Shown piece after piece: positions 1 through 8,303 of a stretch of 64,000 bases of DNA. The position numbers and the translations under genes were made by a program. The notes beneath the pieces are model-generated. The model did no database searches and was not told where the DNA came from. It saw only the letters and a program-made list of their open reading frames with translations. The DNA comes from Bacteroidota bacterium (GTDB taxonomy: Bacteria > Bacteroidota > Bacteroidia > Cytophagales > Cytophagaceae): positions 124,001 through 188,000 of the forward strand of contig JAEVZS010000033.1 of the NCBI GenBank assembly GCA_023392125.1. Reading direction: 5' to 3'. The first letter of the stretch is position 1, and each line of letters opens with the position of its first letter.

Positions 1-292
1 AACAAACAAACAAATAAAAACATCCTGTCAATGTGATGTCCACAACAAAGTGGTCAGTCAAAAAGATGTTGAAAATAATTCAACCACAATATGGAAAACT
101 ATACAAGTCTTCAAATTTTCAACTACTTAGATAAGTATAATCTGTTGATAACGTATCCTCGGCTTTGTATTTATAAACAATGGATTCAAAGCATGATTAT
201 AACTAAATACGTTATCCACGAATCCACAGTATAATAACAAGTAATAAAATCAGATTTTAAAAAGTTTTATTTTTATTAACAGAATGTGAATA
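1..292. other. AT-rich intergenic region with DnaA-box-like sites
   Basis: No gene is visible. The stretch is very AT-rich and holds three sites close to the DnaA consensus TTATCCACA: TGTTGATAA at 143-151, TTATCCACG at 212-220 and TGTGAATAA at 285-293. The first two overlap the arms of a 10-bp inverted repeat, GATAACGTAT at 147-156 and ATACGTTATC at 207-216. It could be a replication-origin fragment, a DnaA-bound regulatory region or simple AT-rich spacer. No dnaA or dnaN gene is next to it, so the origin reading is weak. Confidence 0.3.
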
Positions 293-2104
293 ATGAAAGT
301 CATATATGCCTTTTTCCTGATTGTTTTCTCATGTTTTTTTTGTTCCGGTGTATTTGCACAGCAAAAGGATATTAGCCTGGCCAATGAATATTACCAGAAC
401 GGAGAATATGAAAAAGCATACAGCAAATTTCAGGATCTTTCTTCCAAAACTCAGAATATACCCTATATCTATTCCAATTATCTGGGTACACTTCGCCAGT
501 TAAAAAAGAAAGATGAACTGCAGAAGTTTGTCCGGAAATCAATAAAAGCATTTCCGGATAATATTCTTTACCAAACGGATCTTTATCTTTTTATGAAATC
601 GGAAAATGATCCGAAAGCAGAGAAACAGTTTCGTTCTATTGTCTCCTCAATTAAAAATGATCCTCAGCAAGTCGACTTGCTTTATGAATATCTGCTAAAG
701 AATGGTGAAACAGAGAAGGGAATTGATCTATTAATGGAAGCCCGTTCGGCTTCCGGAAGAAAATACGAATATGCGATCCAGCTTTCCAAAGCTTATATGA
801 TGCTTAATAATAAAGAAGGCATGATCGATGAGATGATTAATTACCTGAGAGAAAATCGTTTTCAGCTGGAAATAGTAAAGAATAATTTTCAGAATTATCT
901 TAAAGACAAAGAAGATTTTAAAATTCTTGAAGATAAGCTGTATGCGATGATTCAAAAAGATCCGGAAGACATGATGCTTAATGAATTGCTTCTTTGGATC
1001 AATATTCAGAATAAAAACTTCCGCTACGCGTATATGCAGGCAAAGGCTATTGACAAAAAAGGCAATCTGAACGGAAATAAGTTACTTGAAGTCGGCAGAA
1101 TTGCCATGGATAATAAGGATTATGATGCCGCTTCAAAATTTTTTCAGACAATAACCACTGAATACCGAAGCAGTCCTAATTATTCTTTTGCCCGTCGCTT
1201 GCTTATATACTCTAAGGAAGAGTCAGTTAAAAATACGTATCCTGTGGACAGAGAAAAAATCATGTCGCTTATTCAGGATTACAAGAAGATGATTAACGAA
1301 CTTGGACGTTCTGCACAGTCTTACGAGGCAACAAGAAGTATGGCCGTACTGTATGGACTCTATCTTGATCAGAAAGACTCCGCCATAGCTTTACTAAAAT
1401 CTGTAATCAATGAGCCTTCCGCAGATCATAAACTTAAAGCTCTCTCAAAAATAAGCCTGGCTGACATATATCTTCTGAACGAAGAACCTTGGGAAGCAAG
1501 CCTGTTATATTCACAAGTTGAAAAAGACATGAAAGAGGATCAGCTGGGCCATGAAGCAAAGCTAAAAAATGCCAAGGTTGCGTACTACAAAGGGGAGTTT
1601 GAGCTGGCTCAGGCGCATCTCGACATTCTCAAGCTTGCTACAACCCGTGAAATTGCCAATGATGCAATGGACCTCAGCATTCTTATTCAGGATAATTCCG
1701 GGCTGGATACTTCATATGCTGCGTTGACCGAATATGCTGAAATTGATCTACTTCTGTTTCAGAATAAAGATGATGAAGCATTGCTTCGGCTCGATTCAAT
1801 GTTACTGGCTTTTCCAGGTCATTCGCTTACTGATGAAATATACTGGCTCAAATCAAAAATTTTTAAAAGGAGAGGAGAATATGACAAGGCAATTAATGTT
1901 CTTGATCGGTTGTTAACAGAGCATTCTCAGGGCATTTTCGGCGATGATGCTCTTTTTACCAAAGCTTCGATTCTGGAAGATAACCTTAGCGATAAAGAAG
2001 CCGCAATGGATCTTTACAGAGAATTTTTATCAAAATATCCCGGAAGTATATACGCGGCTGAGGCAAGAAAGAGGTTTAGAACGCTGAGAGGAGATAAGCT
2101 CTGA
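293..2104 (+). CDS. TPR-repeat periplasmic/outer-membrane-associated protein
   Basis: The 603-aa product starts with a clear signal peptide: a positively charged start, a hydrophobic core to about residue 20, and cleavage after VFA before QQKD. The rest is helical and rich in tetratricopeptide-like units, for example around residues 25-60, 270-300 and the C-terminal stretch 510-600 with AINVLDRLL, DDALFTKASIL and YPGSIYAAEARKRFR. That C-terminal pattern resembles YbgF/BamD-type TPRs. It is probably an exported scaffold for envelope complexes. The partner is unknown. It stands alone, with about 120 bp before the next start. Confidence 0.8.
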   Translation: MKVIYAFFLIVFSCFFCSGVFAQQKDISLANEYYQNGEYEKAYSKFQDLSSKTQNIPYIYSNYLGTLRQLKKKDELQKFVRKSIKAFPDNILYQTDLYLFMKSENDPKAEKQFRSIVSSIKNDPQQVDLLYEYLLKNGETEKGIDLLMEARSASGRKYEYAIQLSKAYMMLNNKEGMIDEMINYLRENRFQLEIVKNNFQNYLKDKEDFKILEDKLYAMIQKDPEDMMLNELLLWINIQNKNFRYAYMQAKAIDKKGNLNGNKLLEVGRIAMDNKDYDAASKFFQTITTEYRSSPNYSFARRLLIYSKEESVKNTYPVDREKIMSLIQDYKKMINELGRSAQSYEATRSMAVLYGLYLDQKDSAIALLKSVINEPSADHKLKALSKISLADIYLLNEEPWEASLLYSQVEKDMKEDQLGHEAKLKNAKVAYYKGEFELAQAHLDILKLATTREIANDAMDLSILIQDNSGLDTSYAALTEYAEIDLLLFQNKDDEALLRLDSMLLAFPGHSLTDEIYWLKSKIFKRRGEYDKAINVLDRLLTEHSQGIFGDDALFTKASILEDNLSDKEAAMDLYREFLSKYPGSIYAAEARKRFRTLRGDKL

Positions 2105-2222
2105 ACTGCAAATGATAATCGGTACTGTTAGTAGTTTTTTTCCGAAGCTCATAAACCTTGGTAAGTTCATATTACCCATTTTCGTCAATTTATTTTATAC
2201 TTGCATATAAAACAGATTGATT

Positions 2223-2522
2223 ATGCTTAAACATATTGTTTGCTGGAAAATACAAGGAAATGAGGCTGCTTCAAAAGAAAGCAACCTGGCAAAAATGAAA
2301 GAATTACTGGATGAACTTCCGAATCTGATCAATGAAATTGAAGCGTTTGAAGTAGGTATTAATTTTAATGAAAGTGAAGCAGCCTATGATATTTCATTGT
2401 TTTCAGTTTTTGCAGATAATGAAGCGCTGGATATTTACCAAAAGCATCCGGAACATCTGCGGGTGGCCGAGTTCATAAAGAAAGTTACCCTGAACAGGGT
2501 TGTAGTTGATTATTTTGACTGA
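2223..2522 (+). CDS. Dabb (stress-responsive alpha/beta barrel) domain protein
   Basis: A protein of about 99 aa opening MLKHIVCWKIQG, the typical first strand of the Dabb fold (PF07876), and ending in VTLNRVVVDYFD, the usual last strand. An upstream in-frame TTG at 2217 would add two residues, but the ATG at 2223 fits the family start. Members are small dimeric ferredoxin-like barrels with varied or unknown functions. It lies 49 bp before fumC on the same strand and may be co-transcribed. The specific role is unknown. Confidence 0.85.
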   Translation: MLKHIVCWKIQGNEAASKESNLAKMKELLDELPNLINEIEAFEVGINFNESEAAYDISLFSVFADNEALDIYQKHPEHLRVAEFIKKVTLNRVVVDYFD

Positions 2523-2571
2523 TTTTTTACATCAAATAAATTATATACTGTTTTATTAATACAATAAAATT

Positions 2572-3969
2572 ATGGGTTTCAGGATCGAAAAAGATACAAT
2601 GGGACCGGTAGAGGTGCCGGCGGATAAGTATTGGGGCGCGCAGACTCAGCGTTCAAAAATGAATTTTACCATTGGCAACCAGTTGATGCCTATGGAAGTT
2701 ATCCGCGCTTTTGCAATTTTAAAAAAATCGGCCGCTCACGCGAACTACGAGCTTGGGGTATTACCGGCAGACAAGAAAGATATTATAAGTCAGGTTTGTG
2801 ATGAAATTCTGGCCGGAAAGCTTGATGATCAGTTCCCACTGGTTGTATGGCAGACAGGTTCAGGAACCCAAAGCAATATGAATGTCAATGAAGTTGTGGC
2901 TAACAGAGCACACGTTTTGCTGGGAGGTAAGCTGGACGATGAAAAAAAGAAGGTTCATCCTAATGATGATGTGAACAAATCACAGTCTTCCAATGATACC
3001 TTTCCCACAGCTATGCATATCGCTGCTTACAAACTGATCGTTGAAGAAACCATCCCGAATATTCTGGCATTAAGAAATACACTTCACCAGAAGGCAGAGG
3101 CATTTAAGAATGTAGTGAAGATCGGAAGAACCCATTTTATGGATGCAACTCCTCTGACCCTTGGTCATGAGTTTTCCGGATATGTGGCGCAGCTGGATCA
3201 CGGAGTAAAGGCACTTAGGAATACCCTGACACATCTGTCAGAGCTAGCACTTGGCGGTACTGCAGTAGGAACAGGATTAAACACTCCTGAGGGGTATGAT
3301 GTCCTGGTAGCAGCTAAAATTTCAGAATTTTCAGGTCAGCCATTTGTTACCGCAGAAAACAAATTTGAAGCACTTGCTGCCCATGATGCAATAGTAGAAA
3401 CTTCAGGTGCGTTAAAACAATTGGCGGTCAGTCTTATGAAAATCGGTAACGATATAAGAATGCTGGCATCAGGGCCTCGCTGTGGTATTGGCGAAATACT
3501 GATTCCTGAGAATGAGCCGGGATCATCAATTATGCCCGGAAAAGTTAATCCGACTCAATCTGAGGCTCTGACAATGGTATGTGCTCAGGTTGTAGGGAAC
3601 GATGCTGCGATTACAGTAGGAGGGATGAATGGTCATTTTGAGCTTAATGTGTTTAAGCCCGTTATGATCTTTAATCTTTTAATGGCTGCACGCCTTATCG
3701 GAGATGCCTGTGACTCTTTCAATAAGAACTGTGCGGTTGGTATCGAACCAAACTATCCGGTTATCAAGGAAAATCTGGAAAACTCATTGATGCTGGTAAC
3801 TGCGCTTAATCCGCATATCGGATATGAGAATGCAGCTAAGATTGCTAAAAAGGCGCATAAGGAAGGAACAAGTCTCAGAGCAGCGGCTATAGAACTCGGA
3901 CTGCTTACTAATGAGCAGTTTGATGCATGGGTCAGACCCGAAGATATGATCGGAAGCCTTAAAAAGTAA
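2572..3969 (+). CDS. fumC: Class II fumarate hydratase
   Basis: Converts fumarate to L-malate in the TCA cycle; cytosolic and iron-independent. The 465-aa length is normal for class II fumarases. Visible family features are SGTQSNMNVNEVVANRA near residue 100, the GRTHFMDATPLTLG segment near 185 containing the catalytic histidine, and the signature GSSIMPGKVNPTQ near 316-328 with the catalytic serine loop. The N-terminus RIEKDTMGPVEVPADKYWGAQTQRS is typical and supports the chosen ATG. It is flanked by the Dabb gene upstream and a SPOR-domain gene downstream. Confidence 0.97.
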   Translation: MGFRIEKDTMGPVEVPADKYWGAQTQRSKMNFTIGNQLMPMEVIRAFAILKKSAAHANYELGVLPADKKDIISQVCDEILAGKLDDQFPLVVWQTGSGTQSNMNVNEVVANRAHVLLGGKLDDEKKKVHPNDDVNKSQSSNDTFPTAMHIAAYKLIVEETIPNILALRNTLHQKAEAFKNVVKIGRTHFMDATPLTLGHEFSGYVAQLDHGVKALRNTLTHLSELALGGTAVGTGLNTPEGYDVLVAAKISEFSGQPFVTAENKFEALAAHDAIVETSGALKQLAVSLMKIGNDIRMLASGPRCGIGEILIPENEPGSSIMPGKVNPTQSEALTMVCAQVVGNDAAITVGGMNGHFELNVFKPVMIFNLLMAARLIGDACDSFNKNCAVGIEPNYPVIKENLENSLMLVTALNPHIGYENAAKIAKKAHKEGTSLRAAAIELGLLTNEQFDAWVRPEDMIGSLKK

Positions 3970-4024
3970 TATAATATAAGAAACTTGAATTCCGGCTTTT
4001 ACGTACTCCTTACTTATAAAGAAT

Positions 4025-4630
4025 ATGACGATGAAAATGAATAAACTGGTTCTGGGTGCCATTCTGGTGGCAACCTCCTTTTCGGTCTCTTACGGCCAGT
4101 CGGATAGTAAAGATTGGAAAAAGAAACTAAAGGAACTGACTCCCGAGGAATATAAGCAGCTGGTAGATGATAACAGCAATCTCCAGAAGCAGGTTTCGGA
4201 GTTAAGAGGAGAAGCTGAACATTATCGCTCGGAAAGTCAATCCAAAGATGCTCAGATAGCCAAGCTGCTGGCTGAGATTAAGGAAACCGAGAGCAAGACA
4301 GCGGCAGCTCCGGCTCAGGTCCCGGTTACAAATTCATCATCTGTCAATAGTAATAAGACGGTACAAAGCAGTAGCATACTTTATAAAGTACAGATCGGAG
4401 CTTTCAGAAACAAGGATCTGAAAAAGTATCTGGATAATCATCCGAACTTCAGCGGAGATACCGATAGTGATGGTACCCGAAAGTATACGCTTGGAGCCTT
4501 TACAGATTACTGGGAGGCAGATCGATTCAAAAAGTATCTTAGGGAGATGGGTGTAAAAGATGCTTGGATTGTGGCTTATAAGAATGGCGAAAGAATCCCT
4601 ATCAAGGATGCATTGGAAAGTTCATTGTAA
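4025..4630 (+). CDS. Secreted coiled-coil protein with C-terminal SPOR-like domain
   Basis: 201 aa (or about 198 aa if MNKLVLG is used as start). A signal peptide ends at SYGQ. Residues about 35-90 form a charged heptad-rich helix (KQLVDDNSNLQKQVSELRGE), followed by a Ser/Ala/Pro linker. The C-terminal domain (about 115-190: LYKVQIGAFRNKDL, YTLGAFTDYWEADRFKKYL) has the pattern of SPOR domains, which bind denuded peptidoglycan. It is likely a periplasmic cell-wall-associated protein. The exact role is unknown. Confidence 0.75.
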   Translation: MTMKMNKLVLGAILVATSFSVSYGQSDSKDWKKKLKELTPEEYKQLVDDNSNLQKQVSELRGEAEHYRSESQSKDAQIAKLLAEIKETESKTAAAPAQVPVTNSSSVNSNKTVQSSSILYKVQIGAFRNKDLKKYLDNHPNFSGDTDSDGTRKYTLGAFTDYWEADRFKKYLREMGVKDAWIVAYKNGERIPIKDALESSL

Positions 4631-4659
4631 TTATTATATTAATAGCTTAAAAATAAGGG

Positions 4660-4690
4660 AAAAGCAGTATTTTACTGCTTTTCTTTTTTT
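4660..4690 (+). terminator. Intrinsic terminator after SPOR gene
   Basis: A 10-bp perfect stem, AAAAGCAGTA (4660-4669) and TACTGCTTTT (4673-4682), with a 3-nt loop and a following T-tract. It lies just before the start of the next lipoprotein gene, so that gene probably has its own promoter or depends on readthrough. Confidence 0.75.
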
Positions 4691-4697
4691 ACGCATC

Positions 4698-5138
4698 ATG
4701 CAGCATGTATATCTTTTTTTCATGGTTGTTATTTTGCTTTCTTCCTGTAAATATGAAGAAGGTCCTCTGGTTAGTTTCAGATCCAGGGATAAGAGACTTA
4801 TGCAGACATGGGTGCTGAAAAAACGGATTATAAATGGCAAAGAAGAACCCCGATTCTCGTTCGAAACCATTACTTTCCAAAAATTCGGGAAATTTGAAGC
4901 ATATTATGCAGATAATACCGGGATAGAAAAGACGTATTACGGAGGGTGGAACTTTCTGAATAACGATGAAGATATTACATTTAATAAGACCAGAAACTAT
5001 TACGATTCGAAAGGAAAGCTTCAGGAGCAGGTATTTCAGATAATCGGGTCCATACGGAAATTAACCCGAAATGAATTGAGAATTACTTATTATGACATCA
5101 ATACAAACCAGATTGAAGAAGACTATATATCTGAGTAA
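4698..5138 (+). CDS. Small hypothetical lipoprotein
   Basis: The ATG at 4698 gives MQHVYLFFMVVILLSSCKYEEG, a lipoprotein signal with a lipobox cysteine at residue 17, for a 146-aa product. The longer open frame from 4560 overlaps the SPOR gene and runs through a terminator hairpin, so it is rejected as start. The mature part is rich in Lys, Tyr and Thr and probably beta-rich (TWVLKKRIINGKE, YYGGWNFLNNDEDITFNK), resembling lipocalin-like/DUF5004-type lipoproteins of Bacteroidota. No function can be given. Confidence 0.7.
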   Translation: MQHVYLFFMVVILLSSCKYEEGPLVSFRSRDKRLMQTWVLKKRIINGKEEPRFSFETITFQKFGKFEAYYADNTGIEKTYYGGWNFLNNDEDITFNKTRNYYDSKGKLQEQVFQIIGSIRKLTRNELRITYYDINTNQIEEDYISE

Positions 5139-5161
5139 AGCGTACAATAAACATTAAATAC

Positions 5162-6130
5162 CTATTTTTTCCATAAAGTATCTGTAAAGTAGTTATTGCC
5201 GTCAAAGAAGCTTTTAACTATTGTGAATTTTGATTCTCTGGCAAGGCTTGTTATAAGAGAATAGTCATATTTGTTGGAGCATTCAGTATGCATAGGTTCC
5301 CATTGTTCGAAGCGGAAGGTTTTATTAAGCTTCCCGATATATACAGACTGAGCCATCCTGCTTATCAGAAAAGATTTAACTTCGCCGCTTACAGGATCAT
5401 AGTTTACGTAGTGACGAAACAAATCAGTCCTGAAATTTGCTCCCAGCTCACGATTCATCCTTTCCAGCAGATTAAAATTAAATCGGGAGGTTATTCCCTG
5501 TGTATCCGAATAGGCTCGTATGATTGTTTCCGGATCCTTTTTAAGATCCAGACCGAGAAGTAAATAATCGCCTCTGCGAAGATTGTCATTGATTTTTTTT
5601 AAAAACCATTCCGAATCTCTATAATCACAATTACCGAGATTTGATCCGAGAAAGAGAACAAGCTTTTGTTCTTTTATTTCTTTTAGCTTCTGTAAAACCT
5701 GATTATAGTCACCCTGAATACATCGGATGTTTATTCCCGGGTACTTAAAGCTAAGATTAGCCTTGAGCAGCTTCAGTGCATTTGCTGAGATGTCGATGGG
5801 TATATATTCAAAGTCCAGGTCCTTCTTAAGAAAATAGCGAATAAGTATTTCTGTTTTGCTGGCGTCACCAGCACCCAGGTCAATAAGTTTAAACGGTTTG
5901 TTTTCGCAGCATATACGAACGATTTCTTCTTTGAAAGTATCCAGAATTTCACTTTCACACTTTGCAGGATAGTACTCGGGAAGATTCATAATCTGACAGA
6001 AAAGAGCATCTCCGGTAGCATCGTACAGATATCGGGAGGGTATGCGTTTGGGATTACTGCTTAATCCTTTGAGGACTTCCTGAGCAAATGATTCGATCTG
6101 ATTCTGTTGTTCTTTGGTTGATAACATCAT
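5162..6130 (-). CDS. egtD: L-histidine N-alpha-methyltransferase
   Basis: Transfers three methyl groups from SAM to histidine to make hercynine, the first step to ergothioneine. 322 aa, normal for the family. Visible are the N-terminal PSRYLYDATGDALFCQIMNLPEYYPAKCE segment, the SAM-binding LIDLGAGDASKTEILI near residue 80-95, and FLGSNLGNCDYRDSEWF near 155. Its start lies two bases after the egtB stop, so the two are one operon with likely translational coupling. Initiation at the first or second Met (MMLST) cannot be told apart. Confidence 0.95.
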   Translation of the reverse strand: MMLSTKEQQNQIESFAQEVLKGLSSNPKRIPSRYLYDATGDALFCQIMNLPEYYPAKCESEILDTFKEEIVRICCENKPFKLIDLGAGDASKTEILIRYFLKKDLDFEYIPIDISANALKLLKANLSFKYPGINIRCIQGDYNQVLQKLKEIKEQKLVLFLGSNLGNCDYRDSEWFLKKINDNLRRGDYLLLGLDLKKDPETIIRAYSDTQGITSRFNFNLLERMNRELGANFRTDLFRHYVNYDPVSGEVKSFLISRMAQSVYIGKLNKTFRFEQWEPMHTECSNKYDYSLITSLARESKFTIVKSFFDGNNYFTDTLWKK

Positions 6131-6132
6131 AC

Positions 6133-7392
6133 TTACTTAATATTTTCAGCCAGCCTTATTCCTGTAAACTGCCAGCGCTTATCAGGATGAAAAAAATTGC
6201 GATATGAATGACGAATATGTTGTTGAGGTGTGGCACATGAGCCACCCTTTAGTACCATTTGATTAATCATAAACTTTCCGTTGTATTCACCTAGGGCACC
6301 TTCTTCTCTGACATATCCGGGATATGGAAGATATGCACTGTTTGTCCATTCCCAGCAATCACCAAAAAACTGAAAAGAATTATCCGGTGGTTGTGGATGA
6401 AATACGTTACTTTCCAAAAAATTGCCGCCGGATGGATTAATCTTCAGAACCGAAACTGCTGCTTCCCATTCCTGTTCTGTTGCCAGTCTTTTTCCGGCCC
6501 AGCTGGCAAAAGCAGCTGCTTCATAGAAACTAACATGCGTAACCGGAGCCAGCTTTGACAACTCTTTTAATCCTTCAGAAGTATACTCCAGCCATTGTTC
6601 ACCCTTTCTGACCCAATACAAAGGCGCTTCCCAACCGGCTTTTTTAATGATTTCCCATCCCTCCATGTGCCAGTGACGATAATCTTTGTAGCCGCCATCC
6701 AATATAAACTCAAGATATTCGCCATTGTTTATCAGACGATCCATTATGCCAAATGTCTGTACAAAAAACTTATGGGCAGGTAATTCATTGTCAAAGCAAA
6801 ATGACTTTCCCTGATATCCTATTTCATACAGACCTTCCGGTATCTTAATAAAGTTGCCTTTTCTGTATTCACCTTTTTCCAGAAATGAGTCACTTCGTTC
6901 GGCATAAGGCGGAAAAGTCGGATTATGGCCCAGGATATATTTAATATCTGTAATCAATAGTTCCTGATGCTGCTGCTCATGCTGAATACCAAGCTCAATC
7001 AGATAAGAAAGAGTTTTGTCGTCGGTGTATCCAAGAAGTTCTTCCATGCATGAATCAACATACCCCCTGTAGTCCATAATCTCTTCATAAACCGGTCTGG
7101 TTATATTGCCTCTGTCACATCGAAGAATGCGCTCACCCACACTTTCGTAATAGGAATTGAAAAGAAAATCGTATGATCTGTTGAATACGATATAGTCTTT
7201 AAGGGACTTCTTAAGAATAAAAGTTTCAAAAAACCAGGTAGTATGTCCCAGATGCCATTTGGGCGGACTCACGTCTGCAACTGGCTGTACAACAAAATCT
7301 TCTGGTACAAGATATCTGCACAAATCAACAGTGGTCTGGCGGATACTCAGATAGTTTTCGAGTAAGGTGGTTTTACTTAAAAAAGTTTTCAT
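6133..7392 (-). CDS. egtB: Ergothioneine biosynthesis sulfoxide synthase EgtB
   Basis: Iron(II)-dependent enzyme that joins hercynine to a thiol donor (cysteine or gamma-glutamylcysteine) with oxygen, forming the sulfoxide precursor of ergothioneine. 419 aa. The N-terminal DinB-like domain carries the metal-binding histidines: HLGH at 47-50 and HEQQHQE at 138-144. The C-terminal FGE-sulfatase domain ends with LKGGSCATPQQHIRHSYRNF and GIRLAENIK. egtD follows directly. No egtA, egtC or egtE is in the window, so the sulfur donor and the final C-S lyase are not evident here. Confidence 0.95.
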   Translation of the reverse strand: MKTFLSKTTLLENYLSIRQTTVDLCRYLVPEDFVVQPVADVSPPKWHLGHTTWFFETFILKKSLKDYIVFNRSYDFLFNSYYESVGERILRCDRGNITRPVYEEIMDYRGYVDSCMEELLGYTDDKTLSYLIELGIQHEQQHQELLITDIKYILGHNPTFPPYAERSDSFLEKGEYRKGNFIKIPEGLYEIGYQGKSFCFDNELPAHKFFVQTFGIMDRLINNGEYLEFILDGGYKDYRHWHMEGWEIIKKAGWEAPLYWVRKGEQWLEYTSEGLKELSKLAPVTHVSFYEAAAFASWAGKRLATEQEWEAAVSVLKINPSGGNFLESNVFHPQPPDNSFQFFGDCWEWTNSAYLPYPGYVREEGALGEYNGKFMINQMVLKGGSCATPQQHIRHSYRNFFHPDKRWQFTGIRLAENIK

Positions 7393-7436
7393 ACATAATA
7401 AAGCAAAAGAACATGCGGACCGATAAAATGTTTTTT

Positions 7437-7444
7437 TACCTTTG
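7437..7444 (+). promoter_or_regulatory. Bacteroidota -7 box before rsmI
   Basis: TACCTTTG is a perfect match to the Bacteroidota -7 consensus TAnnTTTG and lies 5 bp before the rsmI start codon. Transcription from it would start at or next to the ATG, giving a leaderless or near-leaderless mRNA. No convincing -33 TTG is seen at the usual distance, which lowers confidence. Confidence 0.4.
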
Positions 7445-7449
7445 AATTT

Positions 7450-8148
7450 ATGAGTGTCTTGCGCGAAAATGTCAGTTTATATCTGGTACCAACACCCATT
7501 GGTAATATGGATGATATTACCATCAGGGCTATTAAAGTATTGCAGGAAGTAGATCTGATTCTGGCAGAAGATACCCGTACTTCCGGTGTCTTGCTGAAGC
7601 ATCATGGTATACAGAATAAATTGCAGAGTTATCATATACACAATGAGCATAAGATCATCAGCTTCTTGCTGGAACGTATCGGAGAAGGCAAAAAGATGGC
7701 ACTTATAACAGATGCAGGGACACCCGGAATCTCTGATCCGGGCTTTCTACTGGTTCGGGAATGTATTAAGAATGAAATTGAGGTCGAGTGTCTTCCGGGG
7801 GCGACTGCTTTTGTACCTGCTCTTGTCAAATCCGGTATACCGACCGATAGCTTTCTTTTTATTGGCTTTCTTCCACAGAAGAAAGGTAGACAGACTGCTT
7901 TCAGGCGGCTGGCAGAGGAAGACCGTACAATAGTATTATATGAATCTCCTTTCAGACTGGTAAAGACGCTGGAAGAGATAGTTACCTATTTTGGAGAAGA
8001 AAGGAGAGTTTCTGTAAGCAGAGAAATAAGTAAGTTTCATGAGGAGACAAAAAACGGGACTGCGAAGGAAGTGCTTGACCACTACAAGGAAAAAGGTGTA
8101 AAGGGTGAAATTGTAGTAATCGTTGGAGGTCGTGATAAAGCTGAATAG
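7450..8148 (+). CDS. rsmI: 16S rRNA (cytidine(1402)-2'-O)-methyltransferase
   Basis: Methylates the ribose of C1402 in the ribosomal P site. 232 aa, shorter than the E. coli enzyme at its C-terminus. Tetrapyrrole-methylase-fold motifs are clear: LVPTPIGNMDDITIRAI near residue 11, LAEDTRTSGVLLKHH near 37 and LITDAGTPGISDPG near 80, then FIGFLPQKKGRQTAF near 137. It is divergent from egtB, with a 57-bp shared upstream region. Confidence 0.95.
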   Translation: MSVLRENVSLYLVPTPIGNMDDITIRAIKVLQEVDLILAEDTRTSGVLLKHHGIQNKLQSYHIHNEHKIISFLLERIGEGKKMALITDAGTPGISDPGFLLVRECIKNEIEVECLPGATAFVPALVKSGIPTDSFLFIGFLPQKKGRQTAFRRLAEEDRTIVLYESPFRLVKTLEEIVTYFGEERRVSVSREISKFHEETKNGTAKEVLDHYKEKGVKGEIVVIVGGRDKAE

Positions 8149-8270
8149 ATAAACGAACTTCGGGCAAAATAACACATTAGCCGGTAAACAACGAATGTCA
8201 TATATAACTCCGATTCCATATTATAATCCAAATGCTTTTGCACTATAATCACTACTTTTAATATTTTTCA

Positions 8271-8278
8271 TATATTTG
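8271..8278 (+). promoter_or_regulatory. Bacteroidota -7 box before barrel gene
   Basis: TATATTTG matches TAnnTTTG exactly and lies 25 bp before the ATG at 8304. The nearest TTG (8238-8240) is about 30 bp away, longer than usual, so only the -7 part is well supported. Confidence 0.4.
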
Positions 8279-8303
8279 AATATTGTGTAAACAGGTTTTG
8301 CTA

